A stretch of 64,000 bases of DNA from Mangrovibacter phragmitis (GCF_001655675.1 NZ_LYRP01000033.1:310001-374000), one strand, 5' to 3'; numbered from the stretch's first letter, positions 47,237 through 57,735 are shown. Made by a program: numbers and translations. The notes: generated by a model from the sequence alone, not told the origin.

Positions 47237-49141
47237 CTATTGATCCTCTCCGGCGACGTGTTGGGCAGGGGAGTCAGTTGGTAATGCGGTGTTGTTATCG
47301 CCAAGCATAATATGATCGAGAATTTGCCGAACGACGGTCCCCACTGCCGGGCCTGCCCCGCCATTTTCCAGAATAATAGAAACAGCGACCTGCGGATTAT
47401 CATAAGGTGCAAACGCGGTCATGAGTTTATGGTCACGCAGGCGCTCAGAAATTTTGTGGGCGTTATAGGTTTCATTGGCTTTCAGGCCAAACACCTGTGC
47501 TGTCCCGGATTTTGCGGCAATTTTATATGGCGCACCGGCGAAATAACGGTGTGCTGTGCCGTTAGGGCGGTTTGCCACACCATACATCCCGTCTTTGGCG
47601 ATTTCCCAGAAGCCTGAATGGATGTCACCAATGTGACCGTCTTCCTTTTGAACCCAGGGCACTCTCTTACCATCCACGACTGTATCCATCAATAAATGTG
47701 GTGTTTTAATGACGCCATTGTTAATTAGTGTCATCAGCGCTTTGTTCATCTGAATGGGTGTGGCTGTCCAGTAGCCCTGACCAATCCCAACAGGGATGGT
47801 ATCCCCCTGGTACCAGGGCTTTTTGAAGCGTTTGAGTTTCCATTCGCGGGTTGGCATGTTGCCTGAACGTTCTTCCGCCAGGTCGATACCAGTCAGATGA
47901 CCATAGCCAAATTTGCCCATCCATTCAGACAGGCGGTCTATTCCCATATCGTAGGCAACCTGGTAGAAGAAGGTATCTGCTGATTCTTCAAGCGCCTTAG
48001 TAACATTCAGATGCCCGTGCCCCCATTTTTTCCAGTCACGGTAACGCTTCTCAGAACCAGGAAGTTGCCACCAGCCAGGGTCAAACAGGCTGGTGCTGCG
48101 GGTAATCACCCCGGCAGTCAGGGCTGATACCGCAACATAAGGTTTCACTGTGGATGCCGGCGGGTAGGCACCTTGTGTCGCGCGGTTGACCAGTGGTGTG
48201 TCCGGGTCATGCAGCAGGCCTGAATAGTCTTTAGAGGAAATGCCATCGACAAACAGGTTCGGGTTATAGCTGGGCATGGAGACGAGAGCGAGAATCGCAC
48301 CTGTACGCGGGTCTGTGACAATGGTTGCAGCCCGGCTGCCAGCCAGCAGTGTTTCAATGTAGCTTTGTAACTGGAAGTCGAGTGTCAGGTAAATATCGTG
48401 CCCGGCCTGAGGTGGCACTTCTTTTAACTGGCGAATGACGCGCCCACGGTTATTGACTTCCACTTCTTCATAGCCTGTCTGGCCATGGAGCAGGTCTTCG
48501 TAATAACGCTCAATACCCAATTTGCCTATATCATGGGTTGCGGCATAGTTAGCTAATTTCCCGTCTTTATCCAGGCGTTCAACATCACGGTCGTTGATTT
48601 TAGAAACATAACCGATGACATGAGTCAGGGCCGAACCATAAGGATAATAGCGGCGTTTGTAGCCTTTGACTTCTACCCCCGGGAAACGGTACTGGTTGAC
48701 GGCAAAGCGAGCCACCTGTTCTTCGTTCAGGTTAACTTTGACGGGAATAGAGGTGAAACGGTGTGAACGGGAGCGTTCTTTTTTGAAATTGGCAATATCT
48801 TCGTCTGTCAGGTTAACCACCGGGCGTAACGCATCCAGTGTGCCCTGCACGCTGTCCACTTTTTCTGGCATCATTTCTAATTGGTAAATGGTACGGTTAA
48901 GCGCCAGTGGTGTACCGTTCCTGTCGTAGATGATGCCCCGGGTTGGTGCGATGGGAACCAGCTTGATACGGTTTTCGTTCGAGCGGGTTTGGTAGTCATC
49001 ATGCCGGACGATTTGCAGATTATAAAGATTGGCTATCAGTACCCCAGTCAGCGCCAGAATACCAACAAAGGCAACTACTGCCCTGCGCACAAAAAGCGCG
49101 GACTCAGCCGTATAATCGCGAAAAGAATCCTGTAATTTCAT
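47237..49141 (-). CDS. mrdA: Penicillin-binding protein 2 (MrdA)
   Basis: 634 residues. Class B transpeptidase of the rod system. TM helix about 20-42, pedestal/dimerisation domain about 60-235, transpeptidase domain 265-610. Motifs: Ser330-Thr-Val-Lys333, SAD (EESADTFFYQ) and KSGT (IAAKSGTAQVFG). Mecillinam target in enterics. Upstream of mrdB and downstream of rlmH in one minus-strand run. Confidence 0.98.
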   Translation of the reverse strand: MKLQDSFRDYTAESALFVRRAVVAFVGILALTGVLIANLYNLQIVRHDDYQTRSNENRIKLVPIAPTRGIIYDRNGTPLALNRTIYQLEMMPEKVDSVQGTLDALRPVVNLTDEDIANFKKERSRSHRFTSIPVKVNLNEEQVARFAVNQYRFPGVEVKGYKRRYYPYGSALTHVIGYVSKINDRDVERLDKDGKLANYAATHDIGKLGIERYYEDLLHGQTGYEEVEVNNRGRVIRQLKEVPPQAGHDIYLTLDFQLQSYIETLLAGSRAATIVTDPRTGAILALVSMPSYNPNLFVDGISSKDYSGLLHDPDTPLVNRATQGAYPPASTVKPYVAVSALTAGVITRSTSLFDPGWWQLPGSEKRYRDWKKWGHGHLNVTKALEESADTFFYQVAYDMGIDRLSEWMGKFGYGHLTGIDLAEERSGNMPTREWKLKRFKKPWYQGDTIPVGIGQGYWTATPIQMNKALMTLINNGVIKTPHLLMDTVVDGKRVPWVQKEDGHIGDIHSGFWEIAKDGMYGVANRPNGTAHRYFAGAPYKIAAKSGTAQVFGLKANETYNAHKISERLRDHKLMTAFAPYDNPQVAVSIILENGGAGPAVGTVVRQILDHIMLGDNNTALPTDSPAQHVAGEDQ

Positions 49142-49165
49142 CCGCTGCTTAATCTACCTGGTGCA

Positions 49166-49636
49166 TTACTCACGATGATAGGGATGATTCGTGGTGATAC
49201 TCCACGCCCTGTATAAACTTTCCGCAACCAACACACGTACCAGTGGGTGTGGCAGTGTCAGTGTGGAAAGGGACCAACTTTGCTCGGCTGCCGCTTTACA
49301 CGCGGGAGAAAGCCCCTCGGGGCCACCAATCAGTAAGCTGACATCCCTGCCATCCTGCTTCCAGCGTTCCAGTTGTTCAGCCAGTTGCGGCGTATCCCAG
49401 GGTTTGCCTGGAATATCCAGAGTGACGATTCGGTTACCTTTCCCGGCAACGGCCAGCATGGCTTCGCCTTCTTTGTCGAGAATGCGCTTTATATCCGCAT
49501 TCTTCCCTCGTTTGCCAGCCGGAACTTCAACCAGCTCAAAAGGCATATCTTTAGGGAAACGACGCAGATATTCACTGAAACCAGTCTGCACCCAGTCGGG
49601 CATTTTGGTTCCAACGGCAACTAACTGAAGCTTCAC
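49166..49636 (-). CDS. rlmH: 23S rRNA (pseudouridine1915-N3)-methyltransferase RlmH
   Basis: 156 residues (E. coli 155). SPOUT-class methyltransferase that modifies pseudouridine 1915 in helix 69 of assembled ribosomes. [16 protein letters not shown], the SAM-binding [12 protein letters not shown] knot loop, and the C-terminal [16 protein letters not shown] tail are diagnostic. It is 2 bp behind rsfS. Confidence 0.97.
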   Translation of the reverse strand: MKLQLVAVGTKMPDWVQTGFSEYLRRFPKDMPFELVEVPAGKRGKNADIKRILDKEGEAMLAVAGKGNRIVTLDIPGKPWDTPQLAEQLERWKQDGRDVSLLIGGPEGLSPACKAAAEQSWSLSTLTLPHPLVRVLVAESLYRAWSITTNHPYHRE

Positions 49637-49638
49637 AC

Positions 49639-49956
49639 TTAACTCCAGAGTTTTTCCAGTTCATACAGGTGACGGCTTTCTTCCTGCATAACGTGCACAA
49701 TCACATCGCCCAGGTCAACGACTACCCAGTCAGCATCGTTCTCACCTTCCACACCCAATGGCTGCAGCCCGGCCTGACGTGAAGCCTCAACAACATGATC
49801 GGCAATGGAGACGACATGGCGGCTGGAGGTGCCGGTGCAAATAATCATGCAGTCAGTGATACTGGATTTGCCTTTGACATCAATGGCAATAATGTCCTGA
49901 CCTTTCAGATCATCAATTTTGTCGACAATAAAGTCCTGGAGTGCTTTACCCTGCAA
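49639..49956 (-). CDS. rsfS: Ribosomal silencing factor RsfS (YbeB)
   Basis: 105 residues from a TTG codon with AGGGGGA ahead, exactly the E. coli length; a longer ATG frame has no homology over its first part. It binds uL14 on the 50S subunit and blocks subunit joining in stationary phase. [39 protein letters not shown] and [24 protein letters not shown] are nearly invariant. Confidence 0.95.
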   Translation of the reverse strand: MQGKALQDFIVDKIDDLKGQDIIAIDVKGKSSITDCMIICTGTSSRHVVSIADHVVEASRQAGLQPLGVEGENDADWVVVDLGDVIVHVMQEESRHLYELEKLWS

Positions 49957-50208
49957 GTGTTCCCCCTGGTGGATTAACAATGTGTGATGGTGCCTGCATG
50001 ATACCATACCGATGCCCACAGCCCGGCTGGCCAGCCAGCGGCACTGCGCCAGGCGAGCTATCTTCCCACTGGCCGGTCTGGAATGCATCGCCATTTTTGT
50101 AAAACAATTTAGAAACAGCGGCGCAGGCAATTCTGGCAGCGGAGAATAACAGGCTGACAAGGGGTGTCAATGCCCGAATGGCCCGGTAACCGTGGTGCGG
50201 CGGGTTGG

Positions 50209-50814
50209 TTAATCATTATGTGTACTGTTTCCATGGTTATTGAGATAACGCAGAGTTGCATAATCGCCTTTCAGGTCGATACGGCTCCATGTTCCCTGCT
50301 CAATAGCAAAGTGCCACATGGCTGCGGGTGGCATATTCAGCAGTTGCGCCAGTAACTGGCTTATCACGCCCTGGTGGCTGACCAGTAGCAGGTTGTCTGC
50401 CTGTAGCGACCGGGCCGCCAGGGCAAGTTTTGCGACGCGCTCCGTAAAGTGGGCAAAACTTTCCCCTTCCGGTGGGGTGACATGCTGCCAGTCAGCACAC
50501 CAGGCCTGATACTGCTTATCCTGTTCAATCAGCGTACTATGGTGTTGCATTTCCCAGGCACCGAAATCCATTTCGTTCAACAGGGCACTGGTACGTGGTT
50601 GTGGGTGATGCGGTTGCAGGATCAGTTGTGTTGTGTGGCGGGCGCGTTCTCGTTCACTCATTAACACATGGTCGAAGGGCACATTGCGTAGCAGGTTGGC
50701 AACTACACAGGCCTGCCCAATACCCGTCGGCGTCAGAGGTGATTCGCTTTTACCGCAAAAAAGCTGCCGGGTATTTGCTTCAGTTTGCCCGTGCCGTACC
50801 AGCCATAAGCGCAT
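50209..50814 (-). CDS. cobC: Alpha-ribazole phosphatase CobC
   Basis: 201 residues. Histidine phosphatase of the phosphoglycerate-mutase group; it removes the 5' phosphate in nucleotide-loop assembly of cobalamin. Motif RHGQTEAN (catalytic His8), ERERARHT, NEMDFGAWE and the second His in SHQGVISQL. It starts divergently from cobD across about 90 bp, as in Salmonella where both genes lie beside nadD. It fits salvage or synthesis of cobamides elsewhere in the genome. Confidence 0.93.
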   Translation of the reverse strand: MRLWLVRHGQTEANTRQLFCGKSESPLTPTGIGQACVVANLLRNVPFDHVLMSERERARHTTQLILQPHHPQPRTSALLNEMDFGAWEMQHHSTLIEQDKQYQAWCADWQHVTPPEGESFAHFTERVAKLALAARSLQADNLLLVSHQGVISQLLAQLLNMPPAAMWHFAIEQGTWSRIDLKGDYATLRYLNNHGNSTHND

Positions 50815-50906
50815 GTTTCTCTCCTGCAATGATTGCGGTCCAGACCGCATTATCTAATAGCGCGCAAGTTTCCGCTATGATAACGCTTTTAATAAAAGGA
50901 AAAATC

Positions 50907-51995
50907 ATGTCCCGTTTCACCAGTCAGCATGGCGGAAATCGACGCGAGGTTGCGCAATATTTGGGGGTTGATGAGGATACTCTTCTGGATTTTAGCGCCA
51001 ACATTAATCCACTGGGGATGCCGTTGGGGGTGCGCCAGCGCCTGGCAGAGTCACTGGATAAACTGGAGCAGTATCCGGATGTAGCCTATCAATCACTGCA
51101 CCAGGCGCTGGCGGCTTATCACGCAGTTCCGCCAGACTGGATACAGGCAGGTAATGGGGAAACCGAGCTGATTTTTGACCTGGTGAAAACCCTGGAGCCA
51201 AAACAGGCTTTAGTGGTATCTCCCGGGTTTGCTGAGTATCAACGTGCATTAGCCCAGGCTAAGTGCCAGGTGCATACCTGGTGGTTGCAGGAAAGTGCTG
51301 GCTGGCAGTTAGATGACGGTATTCTTAGTGCGTTAACCCCGGAGCTTGATTGTGTTTTTTTATGTACGCCAAATAACCCCACCGGATTGCTGCCCGACTG
51401 GCCTTTGCTGGAGCGCATCGCACACAAGTGTGGGGATAATCATATTTGGTTAATTGTTGACGAAGCCTTCCTTGATTTTGTCCCGCAACAACCTGGTTTT
51501 ATTCCTGTGCTGGGGAACATGCCGTGGGTGTGGGTATTGCGTTCGATGACAAAATTTTATGCCATTCCCGGGTTGCGACTGGGTTATGCGCTAAGTAGCC
51601 ACACGGCGTCGATGGCATCCCTGCGGGCAAAGCGTGCTCCCTGGAGTATTAACACCCTGGCGGCCATCGCGGGTGAACAGGTGTTACAGGAAACAGCGTA
51701 TCAGCAGGAGACATGGCAGTGGGTGCGTAGAGAGAATCAGTGGTTGTATCAGGCGCTGAGTAAGGTGCCCGGCATTCAGGCATGGCAGCCGCAGGCAAAC
51801 TATTTGTTTTTTCGCTGCGATGTCCCTGAGCTGGATTTACAGTGGGCGCTGTTGGAACAGGCGGGGATGTTAATTCGTTCTTGCGCTAACTACCCAGGGC
51901 TTGATGCGCGTTACTACCGTGTCGCGGTGAAGTCACATGCAGCGAACCAGTCATTGCTGGATGCGCTGCAACAGGTGATGTCAGCTTTGGTATAA
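50907..51995 (+). CDS. cobD: L-threonine-O-3-phosphate decarboxylase CobD
   Basis: 362 residues (Salmonella CobD 364) with AAAAGGA ahead of the ATG. A PLP enzyme, fold I, making (R)-1-amino-2-propanol phosphate for the cobalamin aminopropanol linker. Motifs: HGGNRREVA, LDFSANINPLGMP, NGETELIF, CTPNNPTGLLPD, VDEAFLDF, SMTKFYAIPGLRLGY (Schiff-base Lys), and the C-terminal Arg in YYRVAVKS. It converges on and overlaps nadD by 15 bp, an unusual tight arrangement. Confidence 0.94.
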   Translation: MSRFTSQHGGNRREVAQYLGVDEDTLLDFSANINPLGMPLGVRQRLAESLDKLEQYPDVAYQSLHQALAAYHAVPPDWIQAGNGETELIFDLVKTLEPKQALVVSPGFAEYQRALAQAKCQVHTWWLQESAGWQLDDGILSALTPELDCVFLCTPNNPTGLLPDWPLLERIAHKCGDNHIWLIVDEAFLDFVPQQPGFIPVLGNMPWVWVLRSMTKFYAIPGLRLGYALSSHTASMASLRAKRAPWSINTLAAIAGEQVLQETAYQQETWQWVRRENQWLYQALSKVPGIQAWQPQANYLFFRCDVPELDLQWALLEQAGMLIRSCANYPGLDARYYRVAVKSHAANQSLLDALQQVMSALV

Positions 51996-52637
51996 ATGCT
52001 CGCGGCGGATGTAGTCCAGTACGCTGTCTGGCAGTAGATCATCACACGGGCTGTTGTTGGCAAGCCGGGTACGAATTTCTGTTGCTGAAATGGCATACTC
52101 CGGTGTATCGGCAAGGAAAATTGAGCCACAAGGTGACTGGTGGAGCAGGTGTGCCTCTGTTACCAGGTTATCTTCCAGCCATTGCTGGCGGCCTGGTTCC
52201 GGGAGGGTTAATGGGTATCCGGGGCGGCGGCACACTAACAAGTGGCACAACGACAGAATTTTTTCGTGCTGGTACCACTTGTGGAGTGTTAACAGGGAAT
52301 CCTGACCAATAATAAATGCCAGGGGTTGTTCCGGGCCGTATTCACGGCGAAAGGTTTCCAGCGTGGCGACAGTCCAGGAAGGCGTGTCCCGCTCCAGTTC
52401 ACGGCAATCCACAGTAAACAGTGGGTTACCTGCTACCGCCAGTTGCACCATGGTTTTGCGTTGTTCACTACTGGCATCAGGTTGTGGGCGGTGTGGCGGC
52501 ACATTGTTGGGCAGAACGATAACCTGCTTAAGTTGTGCCGCCTTTGCCATGGCGATGACAGACTTGATGTGCCCGTAATGTACCGGGTCGAAGGTGCCGC
52601 CATAGAGTGCTATCAGTTCAGATAAAGAATCAGCCAT
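51981..52637 (-). CDS. nadD: Nicotinate-mononucleotide adenylyltransferase NadD
   Basis: 218 residues. Adds AMP to nicotinate mononucleotide on the way to NAD. ALYGGTFDPVHYGHIKS contains the GTFDPxHxGH nucleotidyl-transfer motif; PNNVPPHRPQP and FIIGQDSLLTLHKWY with ISATEIRTRL (the ISSTxIR motif) complete the site. Its ATG lies within the end of holA (8-bp overlap) and lacks a strong ribosome site, so it is probably coupled to holA translation. Confidence 0.95.
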   Translation of the reverse strand: MADSLSELIALYGGTFDPVHYGHIKSVIAMAKAAQLKQVIVLPNNVPPHRPQPDASSEQRKTMVQLAVAGNPLFTVDCRELERDTPSWTVATLETFRREYGPEQPLAFIIGQDSLLTLHKWYQHEKILSLCHLLVCRRPGYPLTLPEPGRQQWLEDNLVTEAHLLHQSPCGSIFLADTPEYAISATEIRTRLANNSPCDDLLPDSVLDYIRREHLYQS

Positions 52638-53661
52638 GAATAAAGGTATCGGGTAATGCGCCGTGGCAGAGTAACAGTGACAAAGCTGCAAGTGACGGCC
52701 AAATATCCTGGCCAAAATCTTGTTTAAGCGTCAGCTCAGTCTGGCTTAGTAACTTCACAGCCTGAAACAGCTGTTCAGGCTGTAGCCGGTTCAGTGCTTC
52801 AGTCAGCAGCCCCCGGCGGTTCTGCCATACACGGTTTTGGTCAAATAGTGTACGCAGTGGTGCCTGGGATGACTGGCGCTTCAGATTAACCATCAGCAAC
52901 AATTCACGCTGAAGTGTTCGTACCAGAATAACCGGCTCATCACCTTCTCGCTGGAGCTGGTTCAGGATATGTAACGCGCGTTTACTCTTACCCGCCAACA
53001 ACGCATCTACCCAGTGCCAGGGGGTAAAGTGCGCGGCGTCATTAACAGCCTGTTCAACACGGGGCAGCGTCAGTTTGCCATCAGGCCAGAGTAAAGCAAG
53101 CCGGTCAAGTGCCTGAGCCAGGGCCAGTAAGTTACCTTCATAACAGTAGCAGAGTAACTGACTGGCCGCGTCATCCAGGGAGAGTTTCATCTGCCTGGCG
53201 CGGGCTGCAAGCCAGCGGGGGAGCTGCGCCTGTTCGGGCGTCTGGCAGGTGACCTGGGCCGCCTGTGCACTGACTGCCGCAAACCAGGCCGCATTTTCCT
53301 GCGCTTTGGTGAGTTTATTACCACGAATTACCAGTAATAAATCTTCATGTAACAGGCTAACCAGGGTTTCCAGTTGTGCATTAATAGCGGCATTTGGGCC
53401 ATTTTCCGGGAACTGCAAAACCAGAGACTGGCGGCTGGAAAACAGGCTCATAGACTGGCAACGAGTGAACAAGTCCTGCCAGTCTGTTGTGGCATCAATT
53501 TGTACACTGTAATGCTCATCGAAGCCCTGAGCTTTGGCTGCGTCCAAAATAGCCTGCTGGCTTTCCTGCAATAACAAAGGGTCATTGCCCAATAATAACC
53601 AAACAGTACGCAGCCCATCATTGAGCTGCGTACTGAGTTGTTCCGGATACAACTTAACCAT
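52630..53661 (-). CDS. holA: DNA polymerase III subunit delta, HolA
   Basis: 343 residues (E. coli 343). It opens the beta clamp within the clamp loader. [36 protein letters not shown] and LLLVIRGNKLTK are typical; AAA+ domains I-III span about 1-335. Its start overlaps the lptE stop (TAATG), and it in turn overlaps nadD, so lptE-holA-nadD are translationally linked. Confidence 0.97.
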   Translation of the reverse strand: MVKLYPEQLSTQLNDGLRTVWLLLGNDPLLLQESQQAILDAAKAQGFDEHYSVQIDATTDWQDLFTRCQSMSLFSSRQSLVLQFPENGPNAAINAQLETLVSLLHEDLLLVIRGNKLTKAQENAAWFAAVSAQAAQVTCQTPEQAQLPRWLAARARQMKLSLDDAASQLLCYCYEGNLLALAQALDRLALLWPDGKLTLPRVEQAVNDAAHFTPWHWVDALLAGKSKRALHILNQLQREGDEPVILVRTLQRELLLMVNLKRQSSQAPLRTLFDQNRVWQNRRGLLTEALNRLQPEQLFQAVKLLSQTELTLKQDFGQDIWPSLAALSLLLCHGALPDTFIHG

Positions 53662-54257
53662 TACTGTGCAGGCGCGGGAGTCAGCGTAGCCGACTGGCGG
53701 GGAGACGTTACTGCAGAAGAATGCGTTGCAGGCGTGTCATTCTCTTCACTTCTCTGCTGCGCTTTTGTCTGCACTGACATTAGTTTACGCACCAGTTGTT
53801 CGGCTGCCTTGTCGTACATTTCTTTGATGATAAGGTCCTGCTCAGCACTTTTCGCCAGTGCGGTGAGCGGGTTGTCAAAGAATGAACGATAGACTTTGGT
53901 TGAAATGGGGTAAATATCGTTCCCTGGCATCAACACGGTTGCGTTTACTGTCATTACCATCTGGTATTCCGCCGTCTGCCCATTTTCAAAGATAGACGCG
54001 GTGTCTTTATGTATTAACGCACCGCCCAGGCGCAAGGATGGGATATCCTGGCGAGCAGAAGATGCCTCTACAATCGTCACGTTATTAAGACGTAACTGGT
54101 TGCGTACTGCACGGGTCAGCGGGCCATTCGGGTCACCCGAGTTCAGAATCAATGTGTGCATACTGGTTGGCACCGCGGAATACCCCCGCAGGTGCCAGCC
54201 ACACCCGGCGGTGACCAGCACCGCCATACTTAAGATGATAGTGAGCAAATATCTCAC
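53661..54257 (-). CDS. lptE: LPS-assembly lipoprotein LptE
   Basis: 198 residues (E. coli 193). Outer-membrane lipoprotein that plugs the LptD barrel and helps insert LPS. Lipobox LVTAGC gives lipidated Cys19. [36 protein letters not shown], and [26 protein letters not shown] are characteristic. The C-terminal tail is Thr/Pro/Ala-rich and likely disordered. It follows leuS by 14 bp. Confidence 0.95.
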   Translation of the reverse strand: MRYLLTIILSMAVLVTAGCGWHLRGYSAVPTSMHTLILNSGDPNGPLTRAVRNQLRLNNVTIVEASSARQDIPSLRLGGALIHKDTASIFENGQTAEYQMVMTVNATVLMPGNDIYPISTKVYRSFFDNPLTALAKSAEQDLIIKEMYDKAAEQLVRKLMSVQTKAQQRSEENDTPATHSSAVTSPRQSATLTPAPAQ

Positions 54258-54271
54258 ATGTCCTCCTGCGT

Positions 54272-56854
54272 TTAACCAACAACCAGGTTGAGCAATTTAC
54301 CCGGCACGTAGATAACTTTGCGGATGGTTACGCCTTCAAGGTATTTTGCGACCAGGTGTTCCTGTGCCGCGCGAGCCTGAACCTGATCCTGGTTGGCATC
54401 TGCCGGGACGGTGATTTTGCCACGGACTTTACCATTGACCTGAACCACAACCAGACGGGTGTCTTCAACCATGGCTTGCTCGTCAGCAACCGGCCATGGC
54501 GCGTTATCGATATCACCTTCACCACCCAGCGCCTGCCACATGTTGAAGCAGATATGCGGAGTAAACGGATACAGCATGCGTACTACTGCAATCAGAGCTT
54601 CCTGCATCAGTGCACGGTCCTGCTCAGTGTCCTGTGCAGCGCGGGTCAGGCGGTTCATCAGTTCCATAATGGCCGCAATCGCGGTATTAAAGGTCTGACG
54701 ACGGCCAATATCATCGGTCACTTTGGCAATGGTTTTGTGCAGTTCACGGCGCAGTACTTTCTGGTCTTCTGACAGTGCAGCTTCATCCAGAGCAGCGACT
54801 GCTCCTTTTTCTGTATGCTCAAACACCAGTTTCCAGACACGTTTCAGGAAGCGGTTAGCCCCTTCAACACCCGATTCCTGCCATTCCAGCGTCATTTCTG
54901 CCGGGGAAGCAAACATCATGAACAGGCGCACGGTGTCGGCACCATAACGCTCAACCATGACTTGCGGGTCGATACCGTTGTTTTTGGACTTGGACATTTT
55001 GCTCATGCCCGCGTAAACCAGGTCATGGCCTGCGCTGTCAGTCGCTTTAACAATACGGCCTTTTTCATCACGTTCAGTAATGGCGTCAACCGGAGATACC
55101 CAGTTACGCTCGCCATTTACACCGGTGTAGTAGAAGGCATCGGCCAGCACCATACCCTGGCACAACAACTGTTTGGCGGGTTCATCAGAGGTGACCATAC
55201 CTGCATCGCGCAGCAGTTTGTGGAAGAAGCGGAAGTAGAGCAGGTGCATGATGGCGTGCTCAATTCCTCCCACATACAGGTCAACCGGCAGCCAGTAGTT
55301 CGCGGCTTTTTCGTCCAGCATGCCTTTGTCGTATTGCGCACAGGTGTAGCGAGCGTAATACCATGAAGATTCCATAAAGGTATCAAAAGTATCCGTTTCA
55401 CGCAGTGCAGGCTGACCGTTTACCGTGGTTTTTGCCCACTCAGGATCGGCTTTAATCGGGCTGGTGATGCCATCCATTACCACGTCTTCTGGCAGGATAA
55501 CCGGTAACTGGTCTTCAGGCGTCGGGAGCACGGTACCGTCTTCCAGTGTCACCATTGGAATTGGCGCACCCCAGTAACGCTGGCGGGAAACCCCCCAGTC
55601 GCGCAGGCGGTAGTTAACTTTACGCTCGCCAACCCCTTTTGCGGCCAGGCTGTCGGCGATGGCGTTAAATGCTGCCGGGAAGTCCAGACCATCAAACTCA
55701 CCGGAGTTAAACAGCACGCCTTTTTCGGTATGTGCTGCATTGCTCAGGTCTGGTGCATTGCCTTCGGCATCCAGAATGACGGGTTTGATGGCCAGGTGAT
55801 ATTTGCTGGCGAATTCCCAGTCACGCTGATCATGCCCCGGGACTGCCATTACTGCGCCCGTGCCGTATTCCATCAGGACAAAGTTAGCAACCCACACCGG
55901 AACCGCTTCGCCGGTCAGCGGATGGATGGCGTTAATGCCCGTTGCGATACCTTTTTTCTCCATAGTCGCCATGTCGGCTTCGGCTACTTTGGTGTTACGG
56001 CATTCGTCAATAAAGGCGGTAATGGCTGCGTTACCTTGTGCTGCCTGTTGCGCCAGTGGGTGGCCTGCGGCAACAGCAAGGTAAGTGACCCCCATAAAGG
56101 TATCCGGACGGGTGGTGTAGACAGTCAGCTTCTGGTCGCTGTTTTCAACGTCAAAGGTAATTTCCACACCTTCTGAGCGCCCAATCCAGTTACGCTGCAT
56201 GGTCTTAACGGTATCTGGCCAGTGGTCCAGCTTATCCAGGTCGTTAAGCAATTCTTCAGCGTAGTCAGTGATTTTAATAAACCACTGTGGAATTTCTTTA
56301 CGCTCAACTTTGGTATCACAACGCCAGCAGCAACCATCAATAACTTGTTCGTTGGCCAGCACGGTCTGGTCGTTCGGGCACCAGTTAACCGCAGAGGTTT
56401 TTTTGTAAACCAGACCTTTTTTATACAGTTGGGTGAAGAATTGCTGTTCCCAACGGTAATATTCTGGTTTGCAGGTTGCCAGTTCACGGCTCCAGTCATA
56501 ACCAAAACCCAGCATTTTCAGCTGGTTTTTCATGTATTCGATGTTGTCGTAAGTCCAGGGTGCCGGTGCTGTGTTGTTCTTTACCGCAGCACCTTCAGCG
56601 GGCAAACCAAATGCATCCCAGCCAATTGGCTGCAGGACGTTTTTACCCAGCATGCGCTGATAACGGGCAACCACATCACCAATGGTGTAGTTGCGCACAT
56701 GACCCATGTGTAGTCGACCAGAAGGATAAGGAAGCATCGACAGGCAGTAATACTTCTCTTTGCTCTCGTCTTCAGTTACTTCAAATGTACGCTTCTCTTG
56801 CCAGTGAAGCTGAACGTTAGATTCTATCTCTTCCGGGCGGTATTGCTCTTGCAT
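54272..56854 (-). CDS. leuS: Leucyl-tRNA synthetase LeuS
   Basis: 860 residues from the ATG at [12 protein letters not shown], the E. coli length; the frame open upstream is non-coding. Class Ia synthetase. HIGH motif as [11 protein letters not shown] (residues 42-52); zinc domain with [13 protein letters not shown] and [10 protein letters not shown]; editing CP1 domain about 225-415 (threonine-rich and [15 protein letters not shown]); KMSKSKNNG at about 619-627. Leads the leuS-lptE-holA-nadD run. Confidence 0.98.
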   Translation of the reverse strand: MQEQYRPEEIESNVQLHWQEKRTFEVTEDESKEKYYCLSMLPYPSGRLHMGHVRNYTIGDVVARYQRMLGKNVLQPIGWDAFGLPAEGAAVKNNTAPAPWTYDNIEYMKNQLKMLGFGYDWSRELATCKPEYYRWEQQFFTQLYKKGLVYKKTSAVNWCPNDQTVLANEQVIDGCCWRCDTKVERKEIPQWFIKITDYAEELLNDLDKLDHWPDTVKTMQRNWIGRSEGVEITFDVENSDQKLTVYTTRPDTFMGVTYLAVAAGHPLAQQAAQGNAAITAFIDECRNTKVAEADMATMEKKGIATGINAIHPLTGEAVPVWVANFVLMEYGTGAVMAVPGHDQRDWEFASKYHLAIKPVILDAEGNAPDLSNAAHTEKGVLFNSGEFDGLDFPAAFNAIADSLAAKGVGERKVNYRLRDWGVSRQRYWGAPIPMVTLEDGTVLPTPEDQLPVILPEDVVMDGITSPIKADPEWAKTTVNGQPALRETDTFDTFMESSWYYARYTCAQYDKGMLDEKAANYWLPVDLYVGGIEHAIMHLLYFRFFHKLLRDAGMVTSDEPAKQLLCQGMVLADAFYYTGVNGERNWVSPVDAITERDEKGRIVKATDSAGHDLVYAGMSKMSKSKNNGIDPQVMVERYGADTVRLFMMFASPAEMTLEWQESGVEGANRFLKRVWKLVFEHTEKGAVAALDEAALSEDQKVLRRELHKTIAKVTDDIGRRQTFNTAIAAIMELMNRLTRAAQDTEQDRALMQEALIAVVRMLYPFTPHICFNMWQALGGEGDIDNAPWPVADEQAMVEDTRLVVVQVNGKVRGKITVPADANQDQVQARAAQEHLVAKYLEGVTIRKVIYVPGKLLNLVVG

Positions 56855-57088
56855 GGCTGCGAGTGGTCCTGTGCTATAGAAAGCTACAAATGTAGCCTGT
56901 GTGTGTTTTTTCAGATCGGCATAGCATAGCCGATTAGGGCGCGGCAAAACAGCACTTCCATGCCCGTAAGAATGATTTCCTGCCCTGTTACCTGTGAGAA
57001 ATATTTGGTGCGGTTGTGGGGTGGCTAACACTGGCATGACAGAATAACGTCTATTATTAGAAGACGTTAAGTCCAGGAGGCCAGCGCC

Positions 57089-57571
57089 ATGAGTAAAGTT
57101 GCGCAATACTACCGTGAACTTGTTTCGTCCTTGAGTGAGCGTTTACGTAATGGGGAGCGCGATATTGACGCGCTGGTGGCGAGTGCCCGGCGTCATATGA
57201 ATGAGTCGGGAGCACTCACGCGTACTGAGATGGATGAACTGGTGCGTGCGGTACGCCGGGATTTGGAAGAGTTTGCGCTGAGTTATCAGGAAAGCCAGCA
57301 GGAAGTCAACGACAGTGTTTTTATGCGCGTGATTAAGGAGAGTTTGTGGCAGGAACTTGCCGATATCACTGATAAAACGCAACTGGAATGGCATGAAGTC
57401 TTTGAGGATTTAACCCGTCACGGTGTCTACCACAGTGGTGAGGTGGTGGGGCTGGGTAACCTGGTGTGCGAACATTGCCATTATCACCTGGCGGTGTATA
57501 CCCCGGATATATTGCCCCGTTGCCCAAAATGTGGGCATAACCAGTTTCATCGCCAGCCATTTAATCCCTGA
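57089..57571 (+). CDS. ybeL: YbeL, DUF1451 zinc-ribbon protein
   Basis: 160 residues, as in E. coli. The N-terminal half is helical ([27 protein letters not shown]), and the C-terminal half carries a zinc ribbon: CEHC about 126-129 and CPKC about 150-153. AGGAGG before the ATG is strong. Divergent from leuS. Function unknown. Its stop codon coincides with the first bases of repeat copy C. Confidence 0.95.
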   Translation: MSKVAQYYRELVSSLSERLRNGERDIDALVASARRHMNESGALTRTEMDELVRAVRRDLEEFALSYQESQQEVNDSVFMRVIKESLWQELADITDKTQLEWHEVFEDLTRHGVYHSGEVVGLGNLVCEHCHYHLAVYTPDILPRCPKCGHNQFHRQPFNP

Positions 57572-57711
57572 GGCTGATGACAAACCTCATGCCTGCACAG
57601 TGCCAGAGGATGTGACCCAATAAAAAAACAGGAAAATCAATTCATTGATTTTCGCCCGCTAACTAAAAAGAAGGAAAAACCACGCTTTTTCCTTCTTTTT
57701 CATCAATCTGA
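57569..57711 (+). repeat. Dispersed ~142-bp intergenic repeat, copy C
   Basis: Same element as at 17772 (inverted) and 34817. It starts TGAGGCTGATGAC, using the ybeL stop TGA as its first bases, and ends TCATCAATCTGA. The A/T-flanked stem AAAAGAAGGAAAAA/TTTTTCCTTCTTTT can end ybeL on the plus strand and gltL on the minus strand. Middle section (CCTGCACAGTGCC) is the most diverged part. Confidence 0.9.
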
Positions 57712-57735
57712 GGCTGAAAGGGTCACCTTTCAGCC
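57712..57735. terminator. Hairpin next to repeat copy C, after gltL
   Basis: A perfect 10-bp stem, GGCTGAAAGG/CCTTTCAGCC, with loop GTCA. There is no T-run of its own; with the repeat's stem it forms a double hairpin between ybeL and gltL. Confidence 0.55.
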
